Positions 44,140-52,588 of a stretch of DNA of 64,000 nucleotides are shown piece after piece. How positions within the stretch are numbered: the first letter of the stretch is position 1; each line of letters starts with the position of its first letter. This DNA comes from Lentisphaerota bacterium (GTDB taxonomy: Bacteria > Verrucomicrobiota > Kiritimatiellia > UBA8416 > JAIOPI01). The stretch is taken from NCBI GenBank assembly GCA_021413965.1, contig JAIOPI010000004.1, forward strand, positions 310,001 through 374,000, written 5' to 3'. The notes below the pieces were generated by a model that made no database searches, had not been told where the DNA came from, and was given only the letters and a program-made list of their open reading frames with translations. The position numbers and the translations under genes are program-made.

Positions 44140-44942
44140 GCACTCAACTCGCGGCTGCGGGCGGCTGCCGCCGCCAGCGTTCGGCGCAAGTCGTCCGCCA
44201 TTGTCGTGCGTGTCAGGACCTCCATCCCCGCCACCGTGGTCCCTTTCGCCGAACTGACGGCCTGGATGAGCGCCTGTGGCTCAAAGCGTCCTTCAGCCAG
44301 CAGACGTGCGGTTCCCAGCAGGGTCTGGTAGGTCAGCACACGCGCATCGCTTTCGCTCAGCCCCAGCCCCACGCCGCCCTGCACGGCCGACTCCACCCAA
44401 TGTGCAACGAAGGCCGGACCTGATCCGCTCAGCGCCGTCACGGCGTCGAACAGCGCCTCCTCGACAGCCAGCGCCTGCCCGAAACTGGACAGCAACCGGT
44501 CTACGGTCGCGCGGTCCCCCGGACGGCACCGCCCGCCGAGACAGTACGCGTTCATGCTGGCCCCCACCAGGGCCGCCAGGTTTGGCATGACGCGCACGAC
44601 TCGCCCGGCCGGCAGACGAGACTCGAAGAAGGCCAGCCGTTTGCCGGCCGCAATGGAAATCACCAGGTGCGTGCCTCGCACGTGCGGCGCCACGTCCACC
44701 AGCAAGTCCTCGAGCTGCTGCGGTTTCACACAAAGGAAGACGATGTCCGCCTCCGCCAGCACCTGCCGGTTGTCCGGCGTCACGATAACGCCATGTGTGC
44801 GTGCCAGAACGTCGCGACGCTCCGCACTGACATCGCTGACGATCACGTCGCCGGGCGACCGTCCCGTCGCGAAAGCCAGCGCGGCCAGAATCGCTTCCGC
44901 CATCTTCCCACCGCCGATGAATCCAATCTTTTCGTTAGCCAT
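44136..44942 (-). CDS. proC: Pyrroline-5-carboxylate reductase
   Basis: 268 residues from ATG 44942 (MANEKIGFIGGGKMAEAIL). It reduces pyrroline-5-carboxylate to proline with NADPH. The GxGxMA nucleotide site, the DIVFLCVKPQQLEDLL strand, RVMPNLAALVGA and the C-terminal signature ALSGSGPAFVAHWVES...SSAKGTTVAGMEVL are all in place. The frame stays open far upstream on this strand, but the ATG at 44942 gives the canonical N-terminus. It converges with the LON gene, sharing a stop tetranucleotide. Confidence 0.95.
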   Translation of the reverse strand: MANEKIGFIGGGKMAEAILAALAFATGRSPGDVIVSDVSAERRDVLARTHGVIVTPDNRQVLAEADIVFLCVKPQQLEDLLVDVAPHVRGTHLVISIAAGKRLAFFESRLPAGRVVRVMPNLAALVGASMNAYCLGGRCRPGDRATVDRLLSSFGQALAVEEALFDAVTALSGSGPAFVAHWVESAVQGGVGLGLSESDARVLTYQTLLGTARLLAEGRFEPQALIQAVSSAKGTTVAGMEVLTRTTMADDLRRTLAAAAARSRELSA

Positions 44943-45042
44943 GGGCGCATTTTGGCCCCCCACCTCCACCCTGCCCAGACATTTTTCGATCCCCACGCGC
45001 CCAAACGCACCATGGCCGCCCCATGCGGACGGGACACTTTGC

Positions 45043-45070
45043 TTGATTTTCCCTCTGAGGTTAGTAGCAT
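45043..45070 (+). promoter_or_regulatory. Candidate promoter of the DUF5107-glycosidase-phosphodiesterase operon
   Basis: TTGATT (45043-45048), 16 bases, TAGCAT (45065-45070). Leader about 30 bases, ending with CAGGA 5 bases before the ATG. Confidence 0.4.
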
Positions 45071-45107
45071 TCTGGGTTTCCGGGCTGAAGGCCCTTTCAG
45101 GAATCCC

Positions 45108-46871
45108 ATGCTGCAAATTAGCCGACAGGAACGACTGCTGCTGACGCACCTCATGGTGCCCGGTGGCCCGATGCCCACCGCGCAGGATCCGGACGGCGTG
45201 TATCCCTATGAGAGCTTCTGCGAAACGAGCCGCCGCCCCGTCCTCAAACGCTATCGGATGATCATCCTGGAGAATGATCACGTCCGCGCCGAGATCTGCC
45301 CGGACCTCGGCGGCAAGGTCTTCTCCCTCGTGCACAAGGCCAGCACGCGTGAAGTACTCGCCGTGCAGCCCATCGTCCGCCCCATTCGCATCCTCCCCCG
45401 TCAGGCGTTCATCGGCGGCGGGATCGAAGTCAGCTTCCCCATTTCGCATACGCCGGTTTTGCTCGAGGCCGTCATCAGCCAGCATGCCATCGTCGATGGT
45501 CGCGCGTACGCCTGGTGCGGGGAGCAGGAGATGCGCTTCGGCATGCAGTGGACCGTGGAGTTCTCCCTGGGAGAGGCAGACCGCTTCCTCACGCAACGCG
45601 CGCTGTTTCACAATCCCACCGCCGCCCCGCACCCCTGGATGTCCTGGGCCAACGCGGGCATCCCCGCCCGCCCCGACACCGAGTTCCATTTCCCCAACGG
45701 CCAGGTCCTTTCCCATGGCGACCGCATGGAGTTCATCGACTGGAACACCCAAGGGCCGCGCCGGCAGTCCCACCTCAACCGCATGATCGGGTTCTTCTGG
45801 CGCACGGCGGACTGCAATGCCTTCGGCGCCTTCACGCCGAGCCTTGGCTGTGGCCTCTATCACGTGGCGGATCCGGCGCAGGTGCCCGGCATCAAACTGT
45901 GGAGCGACGGCTGCGGCGCCCATGAGGCATGGGTGAACCAGTACACGCTCGACGCCGCCCAGACCCTCGAAATCCAAGCCGGCCCGCTCATGGACCAGTC
46001 CGTCAAAGACCATCTGCAGCCGGGGCAATCGCGGCACCACGTTGAATTCTGGTTTCCCACCGACCAGCCCATGGATATCCGCGCGCTGGTCCCGCCCGCC
46101 GTCACACTGGTCCCGCCAGAGCGCATCCCGCGCTTCGGCTGGGCGCGTGACCGCGAGACCAGCCTGTGGCTGCAGGTGCAGGCAGCGCACGCGCACCGAA
46201 TCGCGGCCGAGTTGCCCCCACCGCCCGATGAAACGGACAACCGCTGGGCTCCCGGAGGCATGGACGCCCTCGGCCCCGCTCTCGCATGGGCGGCGACCAG
46301 CGCCACGGAACCGCTGGCGCGCGGGCGCTGGTATCTGCAACTCGGGGCCTGGCATGCCGGACGCGACTGCATCGACGAGGCTCTCGCCGCCCTTGAACAG
46401 TCCGCGGATGACCGCGCCCACGCGCTGGCCGGCAGGTTGTACCGCCGCAACCGGAAGCATGCGCGGGCCGCCGTCGAGGCCTTCCACCGCATCGCCACCC
46501 CCGTCATAGCCCTGCATCCCCAGATCGTCGTGGAGCGCGACCTCGCCCTGGCGGCGCTTGGGCGCAAGGCCCTGCCTGAACGCCGCCGCTGGCTGGATGC
46601 GGTCCAGGCCCTGGACGACGAGTGGGTCATCGAACGCCGCGCGGCCTTGCTCGTGGACGAAGGCCGATTCGAGGATGCCCGCCAGCTGCTGATCCAGACG
46701 CGCTTCCAACTCGTGCATCAGCGCTACGCGCGCACTAGGCTCTGGAAACGCATCAAGACCGCCCTCTCCATCGACACGCAGGACCCGCCCAACTGGCTGG
46801 GCGAGGATGACTTGTTCGAATTCGGCGCCTACCGTGAATACGGGGAAGACGTCGAGGACGTGGGACCGTAA
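45108..46871 (+). CDS. DUF5107-domain protein
   Basis: 587 residues from ATG 45108, with CAGGA upstream. The first 340 residues match the DUF5107 beta-sandwich: RYRMIILENDHVRAEICPDLGGKVFSLVHKAS, FIGGGIEVSFPISHTP, WTVEFSLGEAD and MSWANAGIPARPDTEFHFP. The galactose-mutarotase-like look of this part suggests sugar binding. The C-terminal 150 residues are helical, with TPR-like units (CIDEALAALEQSADDRAHALAGRLYRR). There is no signal peptide, so it is cytoplasmic. Family members I recall are longer, about 1000 residues with more TPRs. It is first in an operon with a glycosidase-like gene 14 bases downstream. Confidence 0.8.
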   Translation: MLQISRQERLLLTHLMVPGGPMPTAQDPDGVYPYESFCETSRRPVLKRYRMIILENDHVRAEICPDLGGKVFSLVHKASTREVLAVQPIVRPIRILPRQAFIGGGIEVSFPISHTPVLLEAVISQHAIVDGRAYAWCGEQEMRFGMQWTVEFSLGEADRFLTQRALFHNPTAAPHPWMSWANAGIPARPDTEFHFPNGQVLSHGDRMEFIDWNTQGPRRQSHLNRMIGFFWRTADCNAFGAFTPSLGCGLYHVADPAQVPGIKLWSDGCGAHEAWVNQYTLDAAQTLEIQAGPLMDQSVKDHLQPGQSRHHVEFWFPTDQPMDIRALVPPAVTLVPPERIPRFGWARDRETSLWLQVQAAHAHRIAAELPPPPDETDNRWAPGGMDALGPALAWAATSATEPLARGRWYLQLGAWHAGRDCIDEALAALEQSADDRAHALAGRLYRRNRKHARAAVEAFHRIATPVIALHPQIVVERDLALAALGRKALPERRRWLDAVQALDDEWVIERRAALLVDEGRFEDARQLLIQTRFQLVHQRYARTRLWKRIKTALSIDTQDPPNWLGEDDLFEFGAYREYGEDVEDVGP

Positions 46872-46885
46872 GGCAAAGGAACACC

Positions 46886-49003
46886 ATGAGCACACACACG
46901 CCGCCGGACCAACGCTGGGATCATCAACCAATGCGCATCGCCGCCCTGCAGGTGGAGTCCCCGCCGGCCGATTCCCTGCCCGTGCTGAACGAGTGGCACA
47001 AGATGAATTTCAACGTGGAGCAACTGCTTCACGTCTACGGCGACTCCTACTTCGGACTGTATGACGCCCCCCGCCACGAAGCCCGCCTGCGCGAGTATGT
47101 CGCCAGCGCCCACGCCAAGGGCATCAAGATCATTGCCTACGCGAACGTCATGGGCCTGCCAACGGTGAAGCGCGAGCCCATGGACAGCTGGCTCCAAGTC
47201 AACGCCGACGGCAAGCCCGCCGGCAGCCAGGCCTGCTACAACTCACCCTACCGCGGTCACGCCCTGCACGCCATGAAGGGCGTCATGGAGTGCGGCGCAG
47301 ACGGCGTGTTCCTGGATGGGCCGCACTGGTCCCATAGCGGCTGCTACTGCACGCATTGCGCACAGGCCTTCCGGGCCCGTTACAGCGCGGACCTGCCGCA
47401 CGCCCCCAAGGACGCGGATCTCTGGCAGAAATTCCAGGACTTCCGCCGCGACTCCATCACCAGTTTCGTTCGCGACGCCCATGACCTCGTCCACGCCATC
47501 AAGCCCGACGGCGTGCTCTATCTCAACCATTTCGTGTACACGGCAAGCTCGGGCGACGGGCAGTCCACGCGCGACCTGTGGCCGCTCATGGATTGGATCG
47601 GCTCCGAAGGCGGGTTCACTTTCTACGGGTTCCCGCAGAAGAACCTGCTCTGGAAGACCGGCTCGACGGCGCGCATCCTGGAGGCCATCGCACCGGACAA
47701 GCCACGCGTGATCTTCGTTAATGGTGCCAACTGCCCGTGGAACTACCTGATCCACACGCCGGCGGAAACCGAGCTGATGCTCGCCGCCACGAATGCCAAC
47801 GCCGCCAGCCACTGGTACTGTTTTTGCGTGGGACTGGAAGACTTCAAATCCCCCGGCGCGGACGCCGCCCGCCTGATCAACGCCCGCCTGCAGAAGCACG
47901 CCGCCTATTTCACGCAAACGCGGTCCGCCGCACGCGTCGGCCTGCTCTGGTCGCAGGATTCGCTCGAGCACTTCAGCGGCCAGGCCCCCGAATCGGACCT
48001 GAACCTCACCGGCGGCCATGTGACGGCGCCGAACTCCGATATCCCGCTCGTGAACGAGCCCGGCTGGACGCTGGAAGGGCTGCCCTCCGCCAAGCGCGAG
48101 CCCTATGAATCCTTCAACGCGGCCTATGGCATGCTCTGGCGCTCGCAGGTGGCATTCGACATCGTTCACGACCAATACACCGACGCGCAGAAGCTGTCCC
48201 GCTACGCGGTCCTGATCGTGCCGAACGTGATCTGCATGCGCGCGGAAACGGTCGAGCTGCTGCGCGAATACGTGCGCGGCGGCGGCAAGCTGATCGCGTC
48301 GTTCGAGTCCTCGCTCGCCGACCAGAATGGCCGGCGCACGGGCAACTTCCTGCTCGCCGACGTGTTCGGCGTGGACTTCGGCGGCGGCATGAAGGATTTC
48401 CATCATTTCGCGAAGATGGACGTGCCCGTGGATTCCGTCATCGGGCGCGGCATCTTCCGCTCGGTGCTGCCCGCGCACCGCTACGGCCTCGTCTGCCAGG
48501 CGACGACCGCCCGCCCCCTGGCACGCTACTACGGGCCGTGCAAGGAATACTACGGCGACCTCCCCCCGCCCGACATGCCGTCCATCTATCACAACCGCTT
48601 CGGCAAGGGGGAATGCTACTACTTCACCCACAAGTTCTTTGAGAACTACACGCACTACGGGTTCGGCGAATACCTCCGCATCCTGGGGAACATGCTGGAC
48701 TCGATGATGCCGCGCCAGCTCGCAGTCCGCACGGAATCCGAAACCGTCGAAGCCGTGCTGCGCTGCCAGGACGCCCCCAACCGGCTCATCCTGCACCTGC
48801 TGAATTACACGGGCAGCCATATCCGCCCCATTCCGCAAACGGTGAGCGTGCACGACGTCGGGGTTCAACTGCGCACGGAGCGCAAGCCCGCGCGGGTGCT
48901 CCAGGTGTTCAGCGGACAGGACCTCCCGTTCACGTATGCCAATGGCCTGCTGGAATTCACCGTGCCCACGCTGGGCACCTACGACGTGCTGAGCGTGGAA
49001 TAG
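46886..49003 (+). CDS. Glycoside hydrolase-like protein (GHL6-type barrel with GH42-like trimerisation domain)
   Basis: 705 residues; AAGGA lies 5-6 bases before the ATG. The N-terminal 400 residues form a TIM-barrel of the hypothetical glycosyl hydrolase 6 type: YFGLYDAPRHEARLREYVASAHAKGIKIIAYANVMG, CGADGVFLDGPHW with a candidate catalytic Asp, and GVLYLNHFVY. A CxxC motif (CYCTHCAQAF) after the Asp is notable and could bind zinc. Residues about 430-620 resemble the GH42 trimerisation domain (YAVLIVPNVICMRAETVELLREYVRGGGKLIASFES), followed by a small beta domain. No signal peptide is seen, so it probably acts on imported oligosaccharides. The substrate is unknown. Confidence 0.78.
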   Translation: MSTHTPPDQRWDHQPMRIAALQVESPPADSLPVLNEWHKMNFNVEQLLHVYGDSYFGLYDAPRHEARLREYVASAHAKGIKIIAYANVMGLPTVKREPMDSWLQVNADGKPAGSQACYNSPYRGHALHAMKGVMECGADGVFLDGPHWSHSGCYCTHCAQAFRARYSADLPHAPKDADLWQKFQDFRRDSITSFVRDAHDLVHAIKPDGVLYLNHFVYTASSGDGQSTRDLWPLMDWIGSEGGFTFYGFPQKNLLWKTGSTARILEAIAPDKPRVIFVNGANCPWNYLIHTPAETELMLAATNANAASHWYCFCVGLEDFKSPGADAARLINARLQKHAAYFTQTRSAARVGLLWSQDSLEHFSGQAPESDLNLTGGHVTAPNSDIPLVNEPGWTLEGLPSAKREPYESFNAAYGMLWRSQVAFDIVHDQYTDAQKLSRYAVLIVPNVICMRAETVELLREYVRGGGKLIASFESSLADQNGRRTGNFLLADVFGVDFGGGMKDFHHFAKMDVPVDSVIGRGIFRSVLPAHRYGLVCQATTARPLARYYGPCKEYYGDLPPPDMPSIYHNRFGKGECYYFTHKFFENYTHYGFGEYLRILGNMLDSMMPRQLAVRTESETVEAVLRCQDAPNRLILHLLNYTGSHIRPIPQTVSVHDVGVQLRTERKPARVLQVFSGQDLPFTYANGLLEFTVPTLGTYDVLSVE

Positions 49004-49026
49004 AGCTCCAGCCGCTTGCAGACATC

Positions 49027-50415
49027 ATGCCTCCCATGCGCGCCATGCTGGCTGCCCTGTGGCTCATCGCCGTGGGAGGCATGGCTGCGCCCGCGGCCGT
49101 GGCACCGCGCGGTGCGCACGTGGTGGTGATCAGCATCGATGGGCTGCGGCCGGTCTATTATCTTCCCGGCCCCACGTCGTCGGTTTGTCCCACGCTCGTC
49201 GCCCTGCGGGAGCGCGGCAGCTATGCCGAGGCTGCCAGCTCAGTCTATCCCTCGCTCACCTACCCGGCCCACGCCTCCATCGTCACCGGCGTCACGCCGC
49301 GGCGCCACGGCGTGACCGGTAACTCCGTCTTCGCCCCGCTGACCGAACCGGAAGGACGCGGGTTCTGGTATGCTTCCGACCTGCAGGCGCCGGCACTGTG
49401 GGATACCGTCTGCCGTGCCGGCGGCACGGTCGGCGCAGTGTCCTGGCCCTCGTCGGCCGGGGCCACCTCCATCTCGTGGAACCTGCCGGAGTTCTGGAGC
49501 TCGCGCTATGGCCACGAGCTCTCCCTCGTGCGACGCTATGCAAGCCCGGACGTGCTGGCGCCATGGGAGGCGGCCACACACTCCATGACGCTCCGGACGC
49601 TCCTCGATGGCGGCCAGCGCGATGCCTTCGTGGCCGCCTGCGCCGGAGCGATCATGCGCGAACACCAGCCAACCCTCTTGCTGCTGCACCTGGCCGAATC
49701 CGATCACCGGCAGCACGCGCTGGGCCCCTCCGCGCCCGAGATAGCGACCATCATGCACCGTATCGATGGACTCGTGAGCGGCGTCGTTGAAGTGGTCCGG
49801 CAGGCGGGCCTTTACGACCAGACGACCTTTGTCATCCTGGGCGACCATGGGTTCCACGACATCACGTCAGCCCTGACACCCAACGCGCTGCTGGCTCAGA
49901 ACGGGTTCATCACCGCGCAAGGCGGTCACGTCACCGATTGGTCCGCCATGGTCCTGAATTCCGGCGGCTCCGCAGGCGTGTACATCAATCCGCAGGCGCC
50001 GACCGGCACGCTGGACGCCGTGCACGACCTTCTGCAAGCCCATGCACGCGACGCCCAGGACCGCCCCCTCTACTCGCTCATCGAGAAGGAGGCGCTGACG
50101 CAGTTGGGTGGACCGGCCCGGGCGGCGTTCTACCTCGAAGCCCAGCCCGGATATATGTTCTCGCTGGCATGGCGCGGCGAGGCACTGGTGCGGCGCGCCT
50201 CGGTCAAAGGGAACCACGGCTATCTGCCAACCACGCCCGGGATGCAAACCGGCTTTATCGTTTGCGGCCGTGGCATCAAGCCCGGAGTGGTGCTGAAGAC
50301 GATGTCCCTGCTCGACGTCGCCCCGACACTGTCCGCGCTTCTGGGGCAGGATATGGCCCATGTGGACGGCCACGTGCTGAACCAGGTCCTCCTGCCCCGC
50401 GACGTCAGGGAATAG
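49027..50415 (+). CDS. Exported type I phosphodiesterase/nucleotide pyrophosphatase
   Basis: 462 residues with a signal peptide (MRAMLAALWLIAVGGMAAPAAV). It belongs to the alkaline-phosphatase superfamily, ENPP type: D38 in VVVISIDGLRP, the nucleophile T78 in YPSLTYPAHASIVTGVTPRRHG, ESDHRQHALG and GDHGFHD for the two-metal site, and a late His in VKGNHGYLPTTPGMQTGF. It should hydrolyse phosphodiesters or pyrophosphates in the periplasm. It is third in the operon, 23 bases after the glycosidase-like gene, so it may process a phosphorylated or nucleotide-linked glycan; that is inference. Confidence 0.9.
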   Translation: MPPMRAMLAALWLIAVGGMAAPAAVAPRGAHVVVISIDGLRPVYYLPGPTSSVCPTLVALRERGSYAEAASSVYPSLTYPAHASIVTGVTPRRHGVTGNSVFAPLTEPEGRGFWYASDLQAPALWDTVCRAGGTVGAVSWPSSAGATSISWNLPEFWSSRYGHELSLVRRYASPDVLAPWEAATHSMTLRTLLDGGQRDAFVAACAGAIMREHQPTLLLLHLAESDHRQHALGPSAPEIATIMHRIDGLVSGVVEVVRQAGLYDQTTFVILGDHGFHDITSALTPNALLAQNGFITAQGGHVTDWSAMVLNSGGSAGVYINPQAPTGTLDAVHDLLQAHARDAQDRPLYSLIEKEALTQLGGPARAAFYLEAQPGYMFSLAWRGEALVRRASVKGNHGYLPTTPGMQTGFIVCGRGIKPGVVLKTMSLLDVAPTLSALLGQDMAHVDGHVLNQVLLPRDVRE

Positions 50416-50527
50416 GGCGACGCTCTGAAGCAGGAGCCACGGACGGCTGGCACCGTCTCTCGTCAGCCATGCCATCCATGTCAGTCGTGATGCGGCCGCT
50501 CCAGACCGGGCGGCGAAAGCAGCATGT

Positions 50528-51523
50528 TCACACCCGCCGCTCAAGCAGCGTGACGTCGATGCGCTCGGGGCCGGCCCAGCTGATGCGCTGCCACTTGGGC
50601 AACGTGGTCACCACCTTGAACCCCACGGACTCCAGCGCGTCCCGCTTTTGCGGGCACAGCGCATCGGCATACGCCAGATGGCGCTCGTCCGGCGCCAACT
50701 CCAGCGCCTTAAGCAGGTCCGGCGCCCGGTTCCAGAACCGCGGATGACAGAAGACGTCGATCACCAGCGTGCCGGTCCAGAGCTTGTCCCAATTCCACAC
50801 CGCGATCCCGAGCACCGCCCCGGTGTCCGGATTCACCAGCGCATGCCCCCGCGTCAACCCGTTGGGCTTGACGCGATCGCGGATTACGTGCAGCAGCGGT
50901 CCCTCGGTTGAGACGCGGCCGAACACACGCTCCGGCGCCATGCGAATCACACCCGGCGCATCGCTCAGGAACAATACCGTGGTCCCGGGCCAGTGCTTCC
51001 AACTGATGGGCTCAATGACCGCCTTGCAGGGCGCAAAGTATTCATCCATGAACGCGTTCACCGGCCCGTTGCAGTAGGTCATGTGGCCATTGTGCGACTC
51101 CACTCCTACAAAGCCGAATTTCTTATAGATGTTGTAGGGGGGCGTCTCAAACCCGGTGCCCAGCGTCAGGTAACGCCCACCACGTTCGCGGAAATGCGCC
51201 ATCTGCCGCTCCATGATCACCGCGCAGGCGCCTTTGCGCCGGTCGTCCGGCGTGGTGTAGACGTGGCCGAAGGAGCCAACGCCCCGATACTCACCCGTGG
51301 CAACATTCGAAAACCCGGTGCCCTGGCGATGTAGAAAGTAGTAGTAAAAATCGATGCCCACGGATTCCTTGAGCATCTGTTCGTTCTGCCAGTTCCAGAT
51401 TTCGCCCTTGTGGCCTATCAGGTTCATGATCACCGGAGCCCACTTGGCATCCGGAGCTTTGACAATGGAAAAATCTACGCTCTCGCCAGTCTTGAGCGTC
51501 GCCTTGGTCGTGGATTCAATCAT
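50528..51523 (-). CDS. GNAT-family acetyltransferase, possibly a tandem domain protein
   Basis: 331 residues with AGGAGG 4 bases before the ATG. The acetyl-CoA site is VYTTPDDRRKGACAVIMERQMAHF (RxxGxA-like RRKGAC) followed by YLTLGTGFETPPYNIYKKFGFVG. The C-terminal half (TRGHALVNPDTGAVLGIAVWNW...LLKALELAPDERHLAYADALCPQKRDALESVGFKV) looks like a second, degenerate GNAT fold. The acceptor is unknown. Its ATG overlaps the stop of the hydrolase gene as ATGA, so translation is coupled to it. Confidence 0.82.
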   Translation of the reverse strand: MIESTTKATLKTGESVDFSIVKAPDAKWAPVIMNLIGHKGEIWNWQNEQMLKESVGIDFYYYFLHRQGTGFSNVATGEYRGVGSFGHVYTTPDDRRKGACAVIMERQMAHFRERGGRYLTLGTGFETPPYNIYKKFGFVGVESHNGHMTYCNGPVNAFMDEYFAPCKAVIEPISWKHWPGTTVLFLSDAPGVIRMAPERVFGRVSTEGPLLHVIRDRVKPNGLTRGHALVNPDTGAVLGIAVWNWDKLWTGTLVIDVFCHPRFWNRAPDLLKALELAPDERHLAYADALCPQKRDALESVGFKVVTTLPKWQRISWAGPERIDVTLLERRV

Positions 51524-52584
51524 GGTGCCTCCTGCGAAACTGCTATGTTTACCTGAGAATTCAGGAAAGCATCAACAACGAATTGCCACTTTCGCGGGCG
51601 CGCGCCCAGAAACGAAACGTGGCCGACGCCTTCGAAGATCTCCAGGAACTTGGGTCCAGCCAAGGCGTCATAGACCGCGCGGACCTCGGCTTCCGTGGCC
51701 CGGCGATCGGTGGTCCCGCCCAGGAGCAGGGTTGGCGTGGCCACCCGCGCGGCATAATCCACCGGATTGTGCCGGAATCCGTTGAAATGGCAGGACACCC
51801 CACCCCAGAAGATCAGCATGCGCGCGGCGGGCGCGGCCGGAAAGGCCGGTACACCCAACAGGCGAAAGCGGTTGCGGATGGTGCCGAGCATACGATCGAA
51901 GACGGCCTCCAGCACGATGGCATCCGGTTTTACCCCTTGCAACGCCACGGCACGCAGTATGGCCGCCGCGCCCATGGAGAAGCCGTGCAGAATGATCGGC
52001 CGCCCCTCCGCCACACCGCGGGCATAGGCAAAGGCGGCCGCCACGTCGTCCGCCTCGCGGCAGCCCAGCGTGGTCTCGTTGCCGGAGGATCCCCCGCTGC
52101 CCCTGAAGTCCACCAGCAGGCAGCTGTAGCCGAGCGCATGATAGACGCGTGCCTCCGGCAGCAGCGAAGACTTGGCGGCCTGATACCCGTGAAACAAGAC
52201 GACGAGCCCCCGCGGCTGATCGTGTGGAATCAACCAGCCCTCCAGCCGCACGGCCGACGCTTCCGGAATCATGCAGACTCGGAAGGGCAAGTCATACGCG
52301 GCCGGGGTCGTCGTGTTGACCGGGCGCGGAATCGTGACTCCGCGGACGAGCAACGTGAGTTTATCGGCCCACGCCAGATTCTCGGGGCGCGGTGGACGAG
52401 GGCCTCCGACCGGGGCGAAATGCATCATGGCGTACGCATGCCGGTAGGCCAGGCCGTTCAGCGCCAACACACCCAACAGGAGTGCGGCCGCCACCCGCGC
52501 CCAACGGGGGCGACGCTGCCTGCCGCGCGTCGCAGGCTTTCCGCGCGTCGAGTCCACGCTCTCCGCAATGTTGGCGATCGGCAT
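51520..52584 (-). CDS. Membrane-anchored alpha/beta hydrolase
   Basis: 354 residues from ATG 52584, with a GAGGG ribosome-binding site. A basic N-terminus precedes one helix (about 30-46), so the enzyme is tethered with its hydrolase domain outside. The fold shows VVLFHGYQAAKSSLLPEA (oxyanion region), LLVDFRGSGGSSGNET, the nucleophile S203 in LHGFSMGAAA, a candidate Asp in GGTTDRRA and His in GVGHVSFLG. It resembles the BEM46/YqkD group of unknown substrate. It starts 4 bases after lhgO ends and overlaps the GNAT gene by 4 bases. Confidence 0.87.
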   Translation of the reverse strand: MPIANIAESVDSTRGKPATRGRQRRPRWARVAAALLLGVLALNGLAYRHAYAMMHFAPVGGPRPPRPENLAWADKLTLLVRGVTIPRPVNTTTPAAYDLPFRVCMIPEASAVRLEGWLIPHDQPRGLVVLFHGYQAAKSSLLPEARVYHALGYSCLLVDFRGSGGSSGNETTLGCREADDVAAAFAYARGVAEGRPIILHGFSMGAAAILRAVALQGVKPDAIVLEAVFDRMLGTIRNRFRLLGVPAFPAAPAARMLIFWGGVSCHFNGFRHNPVDYAARVATPTLLLGGTTDRRATEAEVRAVYDALAGPKFLEIFEGVGHVSFLGARPRKWQFVVDAFLNSQVNIAVSQEAP

Positions 52585-52588
52585 GGCG

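Noticed and set aside
44136..46931. 931-codon extension upstream of proC
   Set aside because: The proC N-terminus is canonical at 44942; the extension is antisense to the DUF5107 gene.
47243..48868. 541-codon open frame on the minus strand
   Set aside because: Antisense of the glycosidase-like gene, which has a ribosome-binding site, operon spacing and recognisable folds.
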